Source: Maniola hyperantus
Taxonomy: Eukaryota > Arthropoda > Insecta > Lepidoptera > Nymphalidae
DNA length: 64,000 nucleotides
Reading direction: 5' to 3'
Assembly (NCBI RefSeq): GCF_902806685.2
Contig: NC_048537.1
Location: 11,678,720 to 11,742,719, forward strand
A program made the translations under genes and the position numbers. Position 1 is the first letter of the stretch. The number at the start of each line of letters is the position of its first letter. The notes under the pieces are model-generated. The model saw only the letters and a list, made by a program, of their open reading frames with translations, was not told the origin of the DNA and did not search any database. Shown here in pieces: positions 20,619-31,053 of this stretch.

Positions 20619-20867
20619 AGTGATGTTAATTATGGTGACTGAGCTTTTGTGATATATTATCTAATTAATTTGTCAATTCTGGTGCCAAGTGTGGATTTTC
20701 TGATTGGAGCTAGGGCTGGCAGGTAAGAGAACACTAATACATGTTTGAAATTCAATAAATAACTAATTTAAACAAAATAAACACGAGAGCCGAAAAAAAC
20801 GCGTGCACACTTTTCAGTGCCTACCCTCGAAAAAACTATCGACTATGTGAATGACTATATCGACTAT

Positions 20868-21767
20868 GTGAATTTTTCTTTGTCTTCTTGGATTAAAGTA
20901 TTTCTATTTAATCAGCTGGTTAAATAACTGAGAATAAAAAAGAATGAATTATAACATAAATGATAGGACGAACATACCTACTATGTATTGAGTTTTTTTT
21001 TGTTGGTTGTTGACGCTACGTAAACTGTTGATATTTTGTTATTTTCATTGGCTTCAAGAGTCAATGCCACATTTTCTCTTTTTCATCACTGTTCGAAACC
21101 ATTTCCAATAAAAAGTTGGAAAATATTATAGACTTTTTGAAACTCACTTTATTGTGATTACTTTCAATAGTAAGTGCCGATACGAAAGTTTGTTTTGTAC
21201 AAAAACAATTTGTGATCGCAAATGAATACCCGAATACTTTTGATGCGTGGAAAAAGGGACTAAATTTTCTGTAAATAACAGATTAAAAATTTTGAAGCAG
21301 TCATTGACCGAATTTCTTTTCTCTTATTCTAGCTACGTAATACGAAAATGCAATTGGATGAATTTATTCATTCGTCGTAAATAAATTATTTGTTTTATTA
21401 TTGAAAATCATATATTATCATTTTCATTAGTTTTTCGAGTTTTCGTTGTTACGTTTGAATGATTTTCAAGGTAAGCAGAATAACAATTCATAAACCTTTT
21501 TGTATTGGAAAATCGGGGCGGAACTTTTATTATGTAACGTGAACATAGTGCGTAGGTACGTGTCAATACAGAGGTTTATTCTTTACAAACAGATTTCAGA
21601 ACCGTACACGGACAGGGAATATTGACAAAAGGCCGTTAAACGGCTTACGCTTTTCAGAATTAATAAAGGCATTTTTACGTCTTTTTCGTTGAATTTATCA
21701 TCAAAGATACTTAGTATGTTAGTGCGGAAAAAATCTTTAAAAGATAGATAAATTACATTTAAGAAAA
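20868..21767. other. No recognisable feature
   Basis: AT-rich flank of the LINE. No repeat relationship or coding signal was recognised. Confidence 0.5.
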
Positions 21768-21914
21768 ACCGGCCAAGTGCGAGTCAGGCTCGCGCAATCA
21801 GGAATTCAGGTCAACAGGAAGTACCCTGTAGGTTTCTTGACAGACAGACAGACAGACAACAAAGTGATCCTATAAGGGTTCCGTTTTTCCTTTTGAGGTA
21901 CGGAACCCTAAAAA
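21768..21914 (+). repeat. Dispersed 'gccaagtgcgagtc' repeat, compact copy
   Basis: It opens aaaaaccggccaagtgcgag, has an (acag)n run and gatcctataagggttccg, and closes ggtacggaaccctaaaaat. This is the clearest copy of the family's two ends in the window. Confidence 0.75.
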
Positions 21915-23204
21915 TAACATGATCATAACTTTATAATTACGAACAAAACTCTTTGATGGATAAGCTTACCAACGAAGGCAAAATAAGATAGACTAATTAT
22001 AGGCTACGTAGTAATTAGTAAAATTTTGGAATAAAGTTTGCTTTGTAGGCTCCATTGTAAATTTAGTAAAGTTCTGTTCTACTTTAATTACGCCTATGTT
22101 GATTGCTGAAATGTAATGATTTTGATAATTTTTGTGATGTGATTTAGCTTCAAAAGTAGCTGTTTAAAAAAAATCAAAACTTAAGTTATAGACCTGATTA
22201 AGTTGTAATGGCCACAGAATCACCGCACTTTGCAATGAATGACCAGTAACAGCGCATTTCACATGGTGCTGGCCAATTTATTTGCGGTTAAGTGCGCACA
22301 ATAAATTTCTCAAATGGTCCGTGCACACCGAAGGTTGTGTGCTATTTATTTCCTGAGTCCTGGGTTTATCGTACAAACTGACGACCTCCTGCAGACAACA
22401 GGGATTTCTCTGTATCTAGCAATAAAACACGAAAAACTGGTAAAGTGCGTGTACCCGCGTAGGGTAAGGTTCCGTAGTCGTGCTTATAAAAATCATCTTA
22501 CCGTGAACAAAAATAAGAATAATCAGAACCAAAGCTATATTTTTGTTTTGCTTTTCTCTCACTAGATATTCTTTATCTTTGTTCTAAATTTACACCTTAC
22601 TGATCGCATCCTATCTGATATATCTGGGTCTGAGTATACTATAGGTAATTAGTAATTAGTTTCACAGTAGTCGCTTGGTAATTTTATTTATAACTGCGTA
22701 GGTATACGTGCTAATATTCTGCTAGAATTTTTAAATTTTTCAATAGGTACACTACTTTTTGGGGTAGAGGCATTTGATTCATAAAAAAAATCATTTTGGG
22801 GCTCATTATTTCGTAAACGCTAAATCAAATATTCGTCGTAGTATTTCTAATTAAAGATTTTCCTAGTTCAACTTTGTCATTTTCTTAAAGAAAATTCCAT
22901 TTCCAAACATAATTATTGTGAGATGGAAATTCCCAAGCGAAAAAAATTAAAAAAATCATTATGTAGACGCAAAATCGACAAGCTCGCCAAACAATTATGT
23001 GGGCTCTATGGAATCGAAGGTAATAAAAGCGGTGGGAACACAGGAACTCGTTAGTAGCCATTGAATGTTTCTTGAAAGTAAAGTGGCCTAATCAACCGAT
23101 CAGTGGGCAAACAGCGTTCCCCTTTTTCAGGAACATTCATTTATTTTGAAGTTGTTTATTTACTGTTACTGTGATATTAAATTTTAACACAATGGCTGAT
23201 GCTA
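21915..23204. other. No recognisable feature
   Basis: Unique-looking AT-rich sequence. An 83-residue frame at 22314-22565 has no domain signature. Confidence 0.5.
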
Positions 23205-23372
23205 AATTAACAGATAGACAAATTTCAAACCTCCTCCTCTTTGTCCTCTTAGGGGATGAATTTTTCAAAAATCTTTTTTATCAGATGTCTATGTCATAAA
23301 AGCTATCTTCATGCAAAATTTCAGCTCGATTTCAGTTTGAGCTGTGCGTTGATAGATCAGTCAGTATAGGTA
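23205..23372 (-). mobile_element. Helitron-like family B, truncated
   Basis: On the minus strand it retains the block tgatctatcaacgcacagctc, the tatgacatagacatctg region and the gaaatttgtctat region. The terminal hairpin and CTAG are missing. Confidence 0.55.
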
Positions 23373-24655
23373 GGTAGTAGGTACCTATGTTATCTTTTTC
23401 ATAGGTGATTGTTTAACTACATGATGCCAAGCCAAAATTTAATAGGCACTGAACAGATTTTATGCATAACCACGCTAAAGTTATAATACTGCAGGCAAAC
23501 TTTTGGTGCACAACTTTATAATTACCGTCCACTTTTGTGATTCACAGCAGGTCTCTTGTCTCTGGATACAGGATAACATTATACGTGCTGTCTACACTTA
23601 GATATATTATGGAAGGACAAGTCTATCTATGATAATTTAAATATTATTATCCTGTTTTTCGAGATCCGTAGTAAACAAGGAAATATATTTCTGTTCAGTT
23701 TTGTTTATTAAGTACAGCCATTTTATTCAGAAGCTAAAGGTGTAAATTTTAAATTTGGCACAGTTGTATTATTTTTGGTTTACGGTAGGTCAGTTTTTTA
23801 TATACGACAGTCATAACAATAAAATTTATTAAATCTTTTAAAATCCTACACGGGTTTTAAAAAGTTTTGAAGAACCTTACATTATCAAGAAAGAAAGAAA
23901 TATGGGTAAGTACTCCATCGAGCTTTGATTTGAAAATTTTCAAACAATGGGAAAATCTATATCGACACATTGAACAGGCTTCGTTTATAATAAAAGGAAA
24001 TCGTTTGAACTCGAGAAGCACATTTTACTTTTCTGAGCTTTATCGGCAGTTTACTATACAAGACCCTCGGGGGTCTTTAGGGGCCAAATTGCTATAGAAT
24101 GACTATTCAATGTGGCTTCGAAACTGCCCGCCCGTAGTTCACATAAAGTCTGGGCTTCATGTAACTTCAACAAGTAACTCGTAAAGTTTAATACGTGTTG
24201 CATCGTGATGAAGTAGGTACCTATACTCATGAAGAAAGCTTTAATGTTTCAAGCAGTTGTTTCAAAGACTTCCCCCATTGTAAGACTTCAAAGTGGAACA
24301 ATGTGTCAGAGGATTAATTTTGCGTGTGCTTAACTAAACTTCTTATTCGAACACTCGTGTTAATTTATTTGATTAACTGATATTGAATGAGCTATTTTAT
24401 ATGACGTACCTATTCAAACAAAATCACAAGTTACCTACTACGATAGGTACTGAACTGAACTTCATTGATTTAATACCAACGATCTTCATGTAGTATTTTA
24501 GTAGGTATAACGCACATGTCATTACGAACTTTTGTCTGTCTGGTTTTTGCTTACAACTTGGTGACGTCCAGCTAAGCGTCACACTAATTTTGACTGTTTC
24601 ATAGATCACGTTTATTGTTTGAAATAACTCTTCTATAATCTATAATGATGAGTAG
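23373..24655. other. No recognisable feature
   Basis: AT-rich. A frame at 23867-24097 begins just before a GGTAAGT, which looks like a splice donor, but nothing else supports an exon. Confidence 0.45.
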
Positions 24656-24659
24656 GTAT

Positions 24660-24811
24660 AGTACGTGACAGATTGGCAATCGGGGTATGAGGCGGGGGGA
24701 CGCTCCGCACACCCGCACGTCACTCGCGCTATCCCGCACCGGGTTAGCGTGGGGGCTGGGCGGCTGTGTGGAGTGTCCCCACCCCCGATTGCCATCTCGA
24801 CTGTCGCGTAA
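24660..24811. mobile_element. GC-rich fold-back MITE, copy 2
   Basis: Left arm gtgacagattggcaatcggggtatgag and right arm cacccccgattgccatctcgactgtcgcgt are inverted. The centre is very GC-rich (cgctatcccgcaccgggttagcg) and itself palindromic. No protein is encoded. Two overlapping minus-strand frames here are artefacts of the repeat. Confidence 0.8.
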
Positions 24812-25459
24812 ATAAGAAACAAAAATATAATAAGGGATGCACAATTTAGTTTTTTTTTAATAAGCAGAATTTTCACCGAACTTTTCTCAAGATTTATCTG
24901 TAGTCAGTACATATCTTGTGGGCAAAAAATCTCTCTCGGAAGGCGAGTTTTCATGCGGATAAGTTTTTGTTTTAAAATGAAATCAGATCTAGTTACTCGT
25001 TTGCGAAGCTGGAGAAAACTTTGATTTATTATATTTACAGTTACCACAAATTTAGCGAAGCGCACTTTATAAAGTTTCATAAAGTTTAATATCAAATTGG
25101 CGAATAATGATTATTTACCGTTCTAAATTATAATATAATTGGGCAAACTTTTGGCCCTTTACCGGGAAATATGTTTGAAATAAGGCTTGTATGAAAATTA
25201 TACTATCGAGCAAGTTTTTGGTTCTTAATTGAAAATAAACTATGTTGGGTCGATATGAAATGAATGAATGAAATGAATGAATGAATGAATGAATGAATGA
25301 ATGAAAATCTTTTTTATTCGTATAAACTTTTACAAGTGCTTACGAATAGTCGGATGCATCTACCACTGGTTCGGAATGCCTTTCCTGCCGAGAAGAACCA
25401 GCAAGAAACTCGGCGGTTGCTCTTTTCAAATATTTGATATAGGTACAAGATTATGCCAT

Positions 25460-25611
25460 AGCCCTCGGCAACCTGGGCGGTCTACTTGGCTTCTGGAGTG
25501 AGCTTGGATGGCTGGAGTGAAGACTTCGGCGGGGAGGGGTGATGCACGCACAACAGACGGAAACGTTTAAGTGCGGAAACCAGCCCAGAATGAAGAAAGA
25601 AAGAAAGAAAG
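25460..25611 (+). mobile_element. Nested retro-insertion with 13-bp target duplication
   Basis: 152 bases between two perfect copies of aagattatgccat (25447-25459 and 25612-25624). The insert ends with a gaaagaaagaaag tail on its right, so it inserted by retrotransposition in plus orientation. Its body (ccctcggcaacctgggcgg ... cggcggggaggggtgatgc) is probably the 3' end of another LINE. It sits inside the minus-strand jockey-like LINE and must be younger. Confidence 0.82.
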
Positions 25612-25756
25612 AAGATTATGCCATGTATAAAATAGTATTTGCAGTCTTGTGCGTTGCTGGAACGAGCTGCAGGCCAAATCCACGCTCTTTTATCATTTAG
25701 ATAATCTTCAATTGTGTAATATGCTTTTTTCAGGAGCATATTTTTAATAGATTTTT

Positions 25757-27095
25757 TCAACTTGTGCAAAGGTAAGTCCAAAATAGTTTGCGGGATTTAT
25801 TATAAAAGGTAATACCCATACCCACAAATGACTTTTGGACTTTCCTGAGGCGGAAGGCAGGAGCTGCAAGTTTGTCTCTGTTTCTAGTTAGCCTATTGTG
25901 TAGATCACCAATTTTCTTGTAACTAAGAATATTTTGTCTTACAAAAATTATGTTATTATAAATATATTGAGAGGCTACAGTAAGGATATCTATTTCCTTA
26001 AATTTCTCTCGAAGGGAATCGCGTGGTCTTAAGTTATAAATTGCGCGTATTGCCCTTTTTTGTAATACAAAAATTCTCCCAATATCTGCCGCTTTACCCC
26101 ATATTAAGATTCCATAAGACATAATACTATGGAAGTAAGCAAAATATAATATCTTTGCGGTTTCCACGTCAGTTAACTGCCGAATCTTTCTAACAGCGTA
26201 AGCGGCAGAGCTTAATTTGCTAGCAAGAGTTGATATATGGGTGCCCCATTGAAGCTTCGCATCTAAGGTTATCCCCAAAAATGTTGTAGTCTCTTCTATT
26301 CGTTATTTATCATTAAATTAATGTTACTTGTGCTCTTGGTATTGGGCAGTGCGAATTCAACACACTTAGTTTTTTTTTGCATTTAAAAGTAAATTATTTA
26401 CGGTAAACCAGTGAGTTACCTGAGATATGGCACTACTTACATCGTCAAAATCGTCTTTATTTCTATCAACTTTAAAAATCAAAGACGTATCATCAGCAAA
26501 TAGTACAATATCGCAAGTATTTTGTACAAAATATGGTAAATCGTTTATGTATACCAAGAACATGAAAGGACCTAGAATAGAGCCTTGAGGAACACCCATT
26601 AGTGAGGCTGATCCGGATGACTTTACATCGTTAACACACACTGTTTGAATACGATTACCAAGATAAGACGCAATGAGACCAAGCGCAGTGTCTTTGATTC
26701 CGTAGTGGCTCAATTTAACCAGGAGAGTCTCGTGCTCAACGCAATCAAATGCCTTGGATAAGTCACAAAAAATACCAATGGCATTCTGTGAGCCTTCCCA
26801 TGCACTGAATATATGCTTTAACAGCATTGCGGCCGCGTCGGTTGTTGATCGACCTTTAGTGAAACCATACTGCTCAGAATGGAGTAGCTTATTTAGATTA
26901 AAATGCCGAAGCAGTTGGTTGAGCATGATTTTCTCAAATATCTTGCTCAGTGTTGGCAAAATTGAAATTGGCCTGTAATTATTTGGGTCACTTCTGCAAC
27001 CAGATTTAAAAAGAGGTATCAATTTACTACATTTCATGAGGTCTGGAAAGGATCCTGAATCCACAGATTCATTAAAAATTATGGCTAGATATATA
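25757..27095 (-). pseudogene. Broken jockey-like reverse transcriptase
   Basis: The minus strand encodes reverse transcriptase motifs NNYRPISILPTLSKIFE, EQYGFTKGRSTTDA, CDLSKAFDCVEHE, GVPQGSILGPFMF and the catalytic FADD. The frame then slips at a run of nine adenines near 26366. A second slip near 26300 precedes the thumb region, FLGITLDAKLQWGTHI and the C-terminal SYGILIWGKA and VLQKRAIRAI motifs. These are standard for jockey-clade LINEs. Two frameshifts and the missing 5' half make it inactive, although the RT motifs themselves are well preserved. Confidence 0.85.
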
Positions 27096-27326
27096 GTTTC
27101 CTACGTTATAGGATGCGTCAGATTTTAATTTTGTAGTACCTATGTAAGTAGGTAAATTATTTATTTGGCCTAATTTAAAAATCTAAAAGACATCTGCGCC
27201 GTGAATGTTGATCCGCTTACTAAGTGATAACTAAATGAATGCTATCCAAATTAATTTGACATCAGTTGGGTCTACATTGCTGCTTCACTGAGCGATATAA
27301 CAAAAAAAAAGGTTGTGGCCTGCATG
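27096..27326. other. Unrecognised spacer between LINE and DNA transposon
   Basis: AT-rich sequence with no recognised feature. Confidence 0.5.
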
Positions 27327-27616
27327 TACAGATCGCGCGGCGAGAGTTTGGCTTTGACCTTCGGGTGGAGGGGATTACTGCGCATGGGTACTGTCACGCA
27401 CACAATACTTTTCCTTTTTTATGTACCAGGTTGGATATTTGAGTGGGTCAAAATTCATGTACAGTGGTAATAATGCTAGAAAATAATACGAAATAGATAA
27501 ACTTCTTCATTTATTAAAACTATTGATAGTTATTTTACTTATATAAAATGTTTATTTCCTTTTAAAGTTTACAGAGACAGCGATGAAAATTCTAAATAAT
27601 TGTTTTTTAATAAAAT

Positions 27617-27622
27617 TATTTA
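27617..27622 (-). terminator. Polyadenylation signal of the DD82E transposase
   Basis: AATAAA on the minus strand about 100 bases past the transposase stop codon. It is inside the transposon. Confidence 0.55.
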
Positions 27623-27722
27623 TTCCAAGATACATGTAAAATTGGTACATACAAACAAAAGAAAACTTAAAATAATTATTAAATACAAAAGTTAACATTA
27701 AAAAAAAGTCTTAGCAGCAGTG

Positions 27723-29330
27723 CTATTCAGATTCTGAATCAGTTAAAGGTTTAACGCCTTCTATGAAATCACCGCATGGTCCAGTGGTGCTGCCGCGACA
27801 CGAAATTGTGCAACGTCTTTTGCTTGTTGAGGGTCCGGGTTCAGGGCTTCCTCGGTTGCAGTTGTCATCATCATCATCTTCATAACCATCATCAGAATCA
27901 TCGTCTTCGGAATTATCATCGACGCGAATTATAAATTGCTCGGTAAGTAAATCAACTACATGGTCACTCTTGACGTACTCTTCTTCTATATCTTTTACCT
28001 TTTTACATATTTTTCCCCATTCCTGGGCACCCATTAAGGATACTTTTTCTTTGATAAGTTTGGTACATTCTTGTAAATTCCATTTAACATTTTTGCTAGC
28101 TACATATTGTTTAATAGTAGCCCATGCCATTTCTATGGGGTTGAGGTCTGGATGGTAAGGCGGTAATCTCAATATGCTATGGTTTGCTTCTGCTAAAATT
28201 TGATCTATTGAAAAAGTTTTAAATCTTTCTTTATTAGCTTTTATCAAGTTGTACAATTGTGGCTTGAGCATTGTTGAATCATATTGTATGCCTTTATCAG
28301 TTAGCCAATTCTGCATATCGGCTTTTTTGGTATTGGAGGACGGTGCTAAATCCCATTGTTTATTGTGGTATGAAGCGTTGTCGACAACCACTACAGAATT
28401 GGGTGGTAGGTTGGGAATTAATTGTGTCCTAAGCCATTTTTCATAATTCTCGTAATTCATGTTGTCGTGATAGTCCCCTGTTTTGGTGCCGGCTTTAAAA
28501 GTTAATAAAGCATTTGGTATAAACCCAGCTTCAGATCCTGCGTGGACTATCACGACTCGTTGTCCTTTAGAAATGGGTTTTTTTAGTCCTTCCGTAGGGC
28601 CATCGCTCCAGGCTTTGGTTGTTGAGTGCGATGAATCTACGTAGGATTCATCTGTGTAAACAATGGGTCTTCCTTCTTGTCGATATTTTCTTATTTTACT
28701 TAAATATTCAATGCGTTGTAATCGGATATTCGATGTTTCTATTAGTAATTTACGGTTGTTTTCTGTTTTTTTCCAGCGAAATCCTAACTCCTTTATAATT
28801 ACACGAAGACTTGTTTCTGACCCTTTAAAGTTTATATCTTCCTCAAGTTTCTTTTTTAGTTTCCCAATGGTGGGAAGTTCATTATTCGTCTTGTGAAAAT
28901 TGTGTATACATCTTTTTATAATACCTTGGTCAAAATTATCAATATTCGTAACTGGTTTAGCTCTGGGACGTTTTTTTCCAGGTGTTCTGAAAGTAATTAG
29001 CAAATCGGAACTCTTGGCTTGATTTGCGATATTTTTTACAGTTCCAATTGAAGTCTTAGTGGCCTCCGATGTCCGTTTTTGAATTTTAGCTAATTTACTG
29101 ACTACACAATTTAATTTAGAAACAGTTTCCATTTTCATTACCTGCATAGTCTGTATAGTTTGGTTATTCTCCGACTGACTGAGTAAAGAAGCAACTTCCT
29201 CAATCTGACTTCGAATTTGCTTCAATGAATCGACACATTCGTCAGCTTCTTTCTTTAAAAAGCAATTCACGTCATATATCATTTTCCGTGCTTGCCTTTT
29301 TAAAACAATGTTTTTTTTACGCATTTTCAA
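27723..29330 (-). CDS. DD82E transposase (IS630/Tc1/mariner superfamily)
   Basis: A 535-residue transposase that would bind the 31-bp inverted repeats and cut and paste the element at TA sites. The N-terminus is basic, then residues about 30-85 look coiled-coil. Residues about 110-215 hold a helix-turn-helix-type region (TFRTPGKKRPRAKPV, TSLRVIIKELGFRWKK). The catalytic core has Asp227 in VYTDESYVD, Asp317 in VVVVDNASYHN and Glu400 in LPPYHPDLNPIEMAW. There are 82 residues between the last two, against 34-41 in ordinary Tc1 and mariner. That spacing corresponds, as I recall, to the lineage called DD82E or Sailor. The C-terminus carries an unusually acidic stretch (DDDSDDGYEDDDDD) and a serine/threonine-rich tail. 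No stop or frameshift interrupts it. The first ATG is used. Confidence 0.93.
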   Translation of the reverse strand: MKMRKKNIVLKRQARKMIYDVNCFLKKEADECVDSLKQIRSQIEEVASLLSQSENNQTIQTMQVMKMETVSKLNCVVSKLAKIQKRTSEATKTSIGTVKNIANQAKSSDLLITFRTPGKKRPRAKPVTNIDNFDQGIIKRCIHNFHKTNNELPTIGKLKKKLEEDINFKGSETSLRVIIKELGFRWKKTENNRKLLIETSNIRLQRIEYLSKIRKYRQEGRPIVYTDESYVDSSHSTTKAWSDGPTEGLKKPISKGQRVVIVHAGSEAGFIPNALLTFKAGTKTGDYHDNMNYENYEKWLRTQLIPNLPPNSVVVVDNASYHNKQWDLAPSSNTKKADMQNWLTDKGIQYDSTMLKPQLYNLIKANKERFKTFSIDQILAEANHSILRLPPYHPDLNPIEMAWATIKQYVASKNVKWNLQECTKLIKEKVSLMGAQEWGKICKKVKDIEEEYVKSDHVVDLLTEQFIIRVDDNSEDDDSDDGYEDDDDDNCNRGSPEPGPSTSKRRCTISCRGSTTGPCGDFIEGVKPLTDSESE

Positions 29331-29644
29331 ATCACTTTTTAATATTTAACAAAAAAAACTTAACTGACAAACTTAAACAAACAAACTCAACAAATAATAA
29401 CAATCGACAACAATAAACAATTAACGAAAATAGCAATTCACTTGTGAACGTGATTGTACAACACGAGTGCGCGGTACGTCGTATCGATGCGAGAGGCAGG
29501 GAACGACTGGAGCAGTGGAGCGCCAATCAGAGCACCGCGTGCGCCTACACACCCGCCCCGCACCCCACTAATTGCCCGTTGATACCCAATTTCTGATTTC
29601 TGCGCAATAACGGTCAAAGCCAAACTCTCGCCGCGCGTACTGTA

Positions 29645-30943
29645 TCTACCTACCTAGTGACGATCAATGAGTTAGCGAATGACCACCTGGGAACTTATAC
29701 TTTATCGACCCATTTTCTAATATTATAGTAATCTTGTTGGTAGGCACTTTAAAAAAAAATTAAAGTAAGTACCTACAGGTATACTTACCTACAGGATGAA
29801 AAGTAAAATAAGTAAAACATTCAGCGCTCTAGAATGAAAACCGCAATATTATCTAATTTTAAATGCTAAAATCTGTGATGAACGAAAGGGACAAATGAGG
29901 CGAAAGTCCTGACACGACGCCCCCGCAACAAGATCTACTGATAAAATTACACAAATGCTAATGAAAGTGGAGCTGCTTGGGCAAGATTAGCGTCCTCTGT
30001 GAAATTGCTCCTGTTTACCGTCTAATTTTACCCCTAGCACTGGAGAATTTGCAACTATGTAGCTACCTCTTAAATTCTTGTGAGCGTGTGATGCGAAATA
30101 TGAATTTCTTCATCCATATTACATTAAAATGGGAAAGTAATGTACGTAATATAAAAGTTTAGGAATAAATACCTAAAAACAAAAACAAACCTAATCAGTA
30201 CCTAACAGTGTTTATTCAGCTTGAAAGGTACCCATGCATCAATAGAACACGAGTAGATATCAATAGGCCTCATACACTTTTGACTACTTTAACAATAATA
30301 CCTACAGATAATATTACTAAAGTAGTCAAATCTCTTACTCTCCATTTACTCTTAATAAAGTAAAATAAAATAATAATAGAATAATATTAAAATGTTATGT
30401 TACTCCAACGAGAAAATGTAAATAAGAAGCATTGGTAAAGCATTATTTCACACTAGGTGATATAAATTACATTATAGACATTCGAGTTTACAATAATCCG
30501 CTCAGGGCTAAAAATTAGTACGAATGTTAGGAACAGCAATATACTAATTAATTGTGAAAAATCCCCATCGACTAGATCCCTAGAAATTAGAACAAAATCT
30601 TTTATTTCATTACTAACATAATATTAGGTATTATGAAATGTTGTACTTAATAGAAATGAAACTGGCATTCCGCAAGAAGAATACAGTCTAGCTCGCTGGT
30701 TTTCATATTTTTCAAGTTAATGCGAGTATAATTTATACGGGAAATAAAATGAGCTCCGCGAAAATAACTTCGCATTCGGGAATGGTGGATAACGGCTAAG
30801 GTATACAAAGATCTGCAGGTTTACGGGGGGTGACATCCCAGATTTGTAATAAACAGGACATAGGTACTCATACTGTAATATATCATACCACTTTAAGGGT
30901 TGCGAAATGCGATACTACATATACTGTTTAACAATGCTTTAAT
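29645..30943. other. No recognisable feature
   Basis: AT-rich flank. A 14-bp inverted repeat (tttgactacttta near 30276 and taaagtagtcaaa near 30321) is the only structure noted. Confidence 0.45.
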
Positions 30944-31053
30944 TGTGAAGGAAAATATCGTAAGGAAACCTGTATGTCTAGGATGGCCCAGCGCGGATTG
31001 GCAGACTTCACTCACCTTTCAAAGCATTATGGAGAACTTCCAGGTATGCAGGA
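30944..31053. repeat. Rearranged fragments of the tRNA-derived SINE
   Basis: Bases 30944-30979 match the SINE in plus orientation (gtgaaggaaaatatcgtaagg, aaacctgtatg). Bases 30980-31053 match another part in minus orientation (tggcccagcgcggattggcag, acttc, gagaacttccaggtatgcagg). The two halves are in opposite orientation, so the SINE has been broken and inverted. Confidence 0.6.

Larger units (their letters stand above)
15659..20856 (-). mobile_element. Near-complete two-ORF non-LTR retrotransposon (LINE)
   Basis: On the minus strand the element has a 5' leader, ORF1 (20618-19866), ORF2 (19040-16086), a 3' UTR with an (AT)n tract, AATAAA (15691-15696, minus) and a terminal TCTA-repeat tail (about 15659-15685). 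Simple-repeat tails are usual for several LINE clades. A candidate target duplication is atattgactat (15648-15658) against atatcgactat (20857-20867), one mismatch in 11. A similar 15-mer is repeated just inside the 5' end, so that boundary is tentative. All key enzyme motifs are present, so the copy may be recently or still active. Confidence 0.85.
25262..27095 (-). mobile_element. 5'-truncated jockey-like LINE with (CATT)n tail
   Basis: On the minus strand the element ends in a (CATT)n tail (plus-strand aatg repeats, 25262-25303), preceded by a 3' UTR that contains a nested insertion. Coding similarity begins abruptly near 27095, with the endonuclease and the first part of the reverse transcriptase missing. 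That is the usual outcome of incomplete reverse transcription. Confidence 0.8.
27329..29642 (-). mobile_element. Complete DD82E Tc1/mariner-superfamily transposon
   Basis: The element is 2314 bp, bounded by 31-bp terminal inverted repeats (27329-27359 and 29612-29642) that agree at 29 of 31 positions. Both contain CGCGGCGAGAGTTTGGC. A TA dinucleotide flanks each end (27327-27328 and 29643-29644), the signature target duplication of the IS630/Tc1/mariner superfamily. A short subterminal motif near ttactgcgca / ttattgcgca recurs inside both ends. The only gene is the minus-strand transposase. Intact ends, intact frame and near-identical repeats suggest a recently active copy. Confidence 0.93.

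Noticed and set aside
23867..23915. Possible exon with ATG and a GGTAAGT donor
   Set aside because: Only about 14 codons of low-complexity lysine-rich sequence precede the donor, with no signal peptide or other support.
24599..24876. Proline/arginine-rich small proteins on the minus strand
   Set aside because: They are translations of a GC-rich fold-back MITE; similar spurious frames occur in its other copies.
25482..25781. A 99-residue protein on the minus strand
   Set aside because: It spans the nested retro-insertion and the LINE 3' UTR and has no domain.
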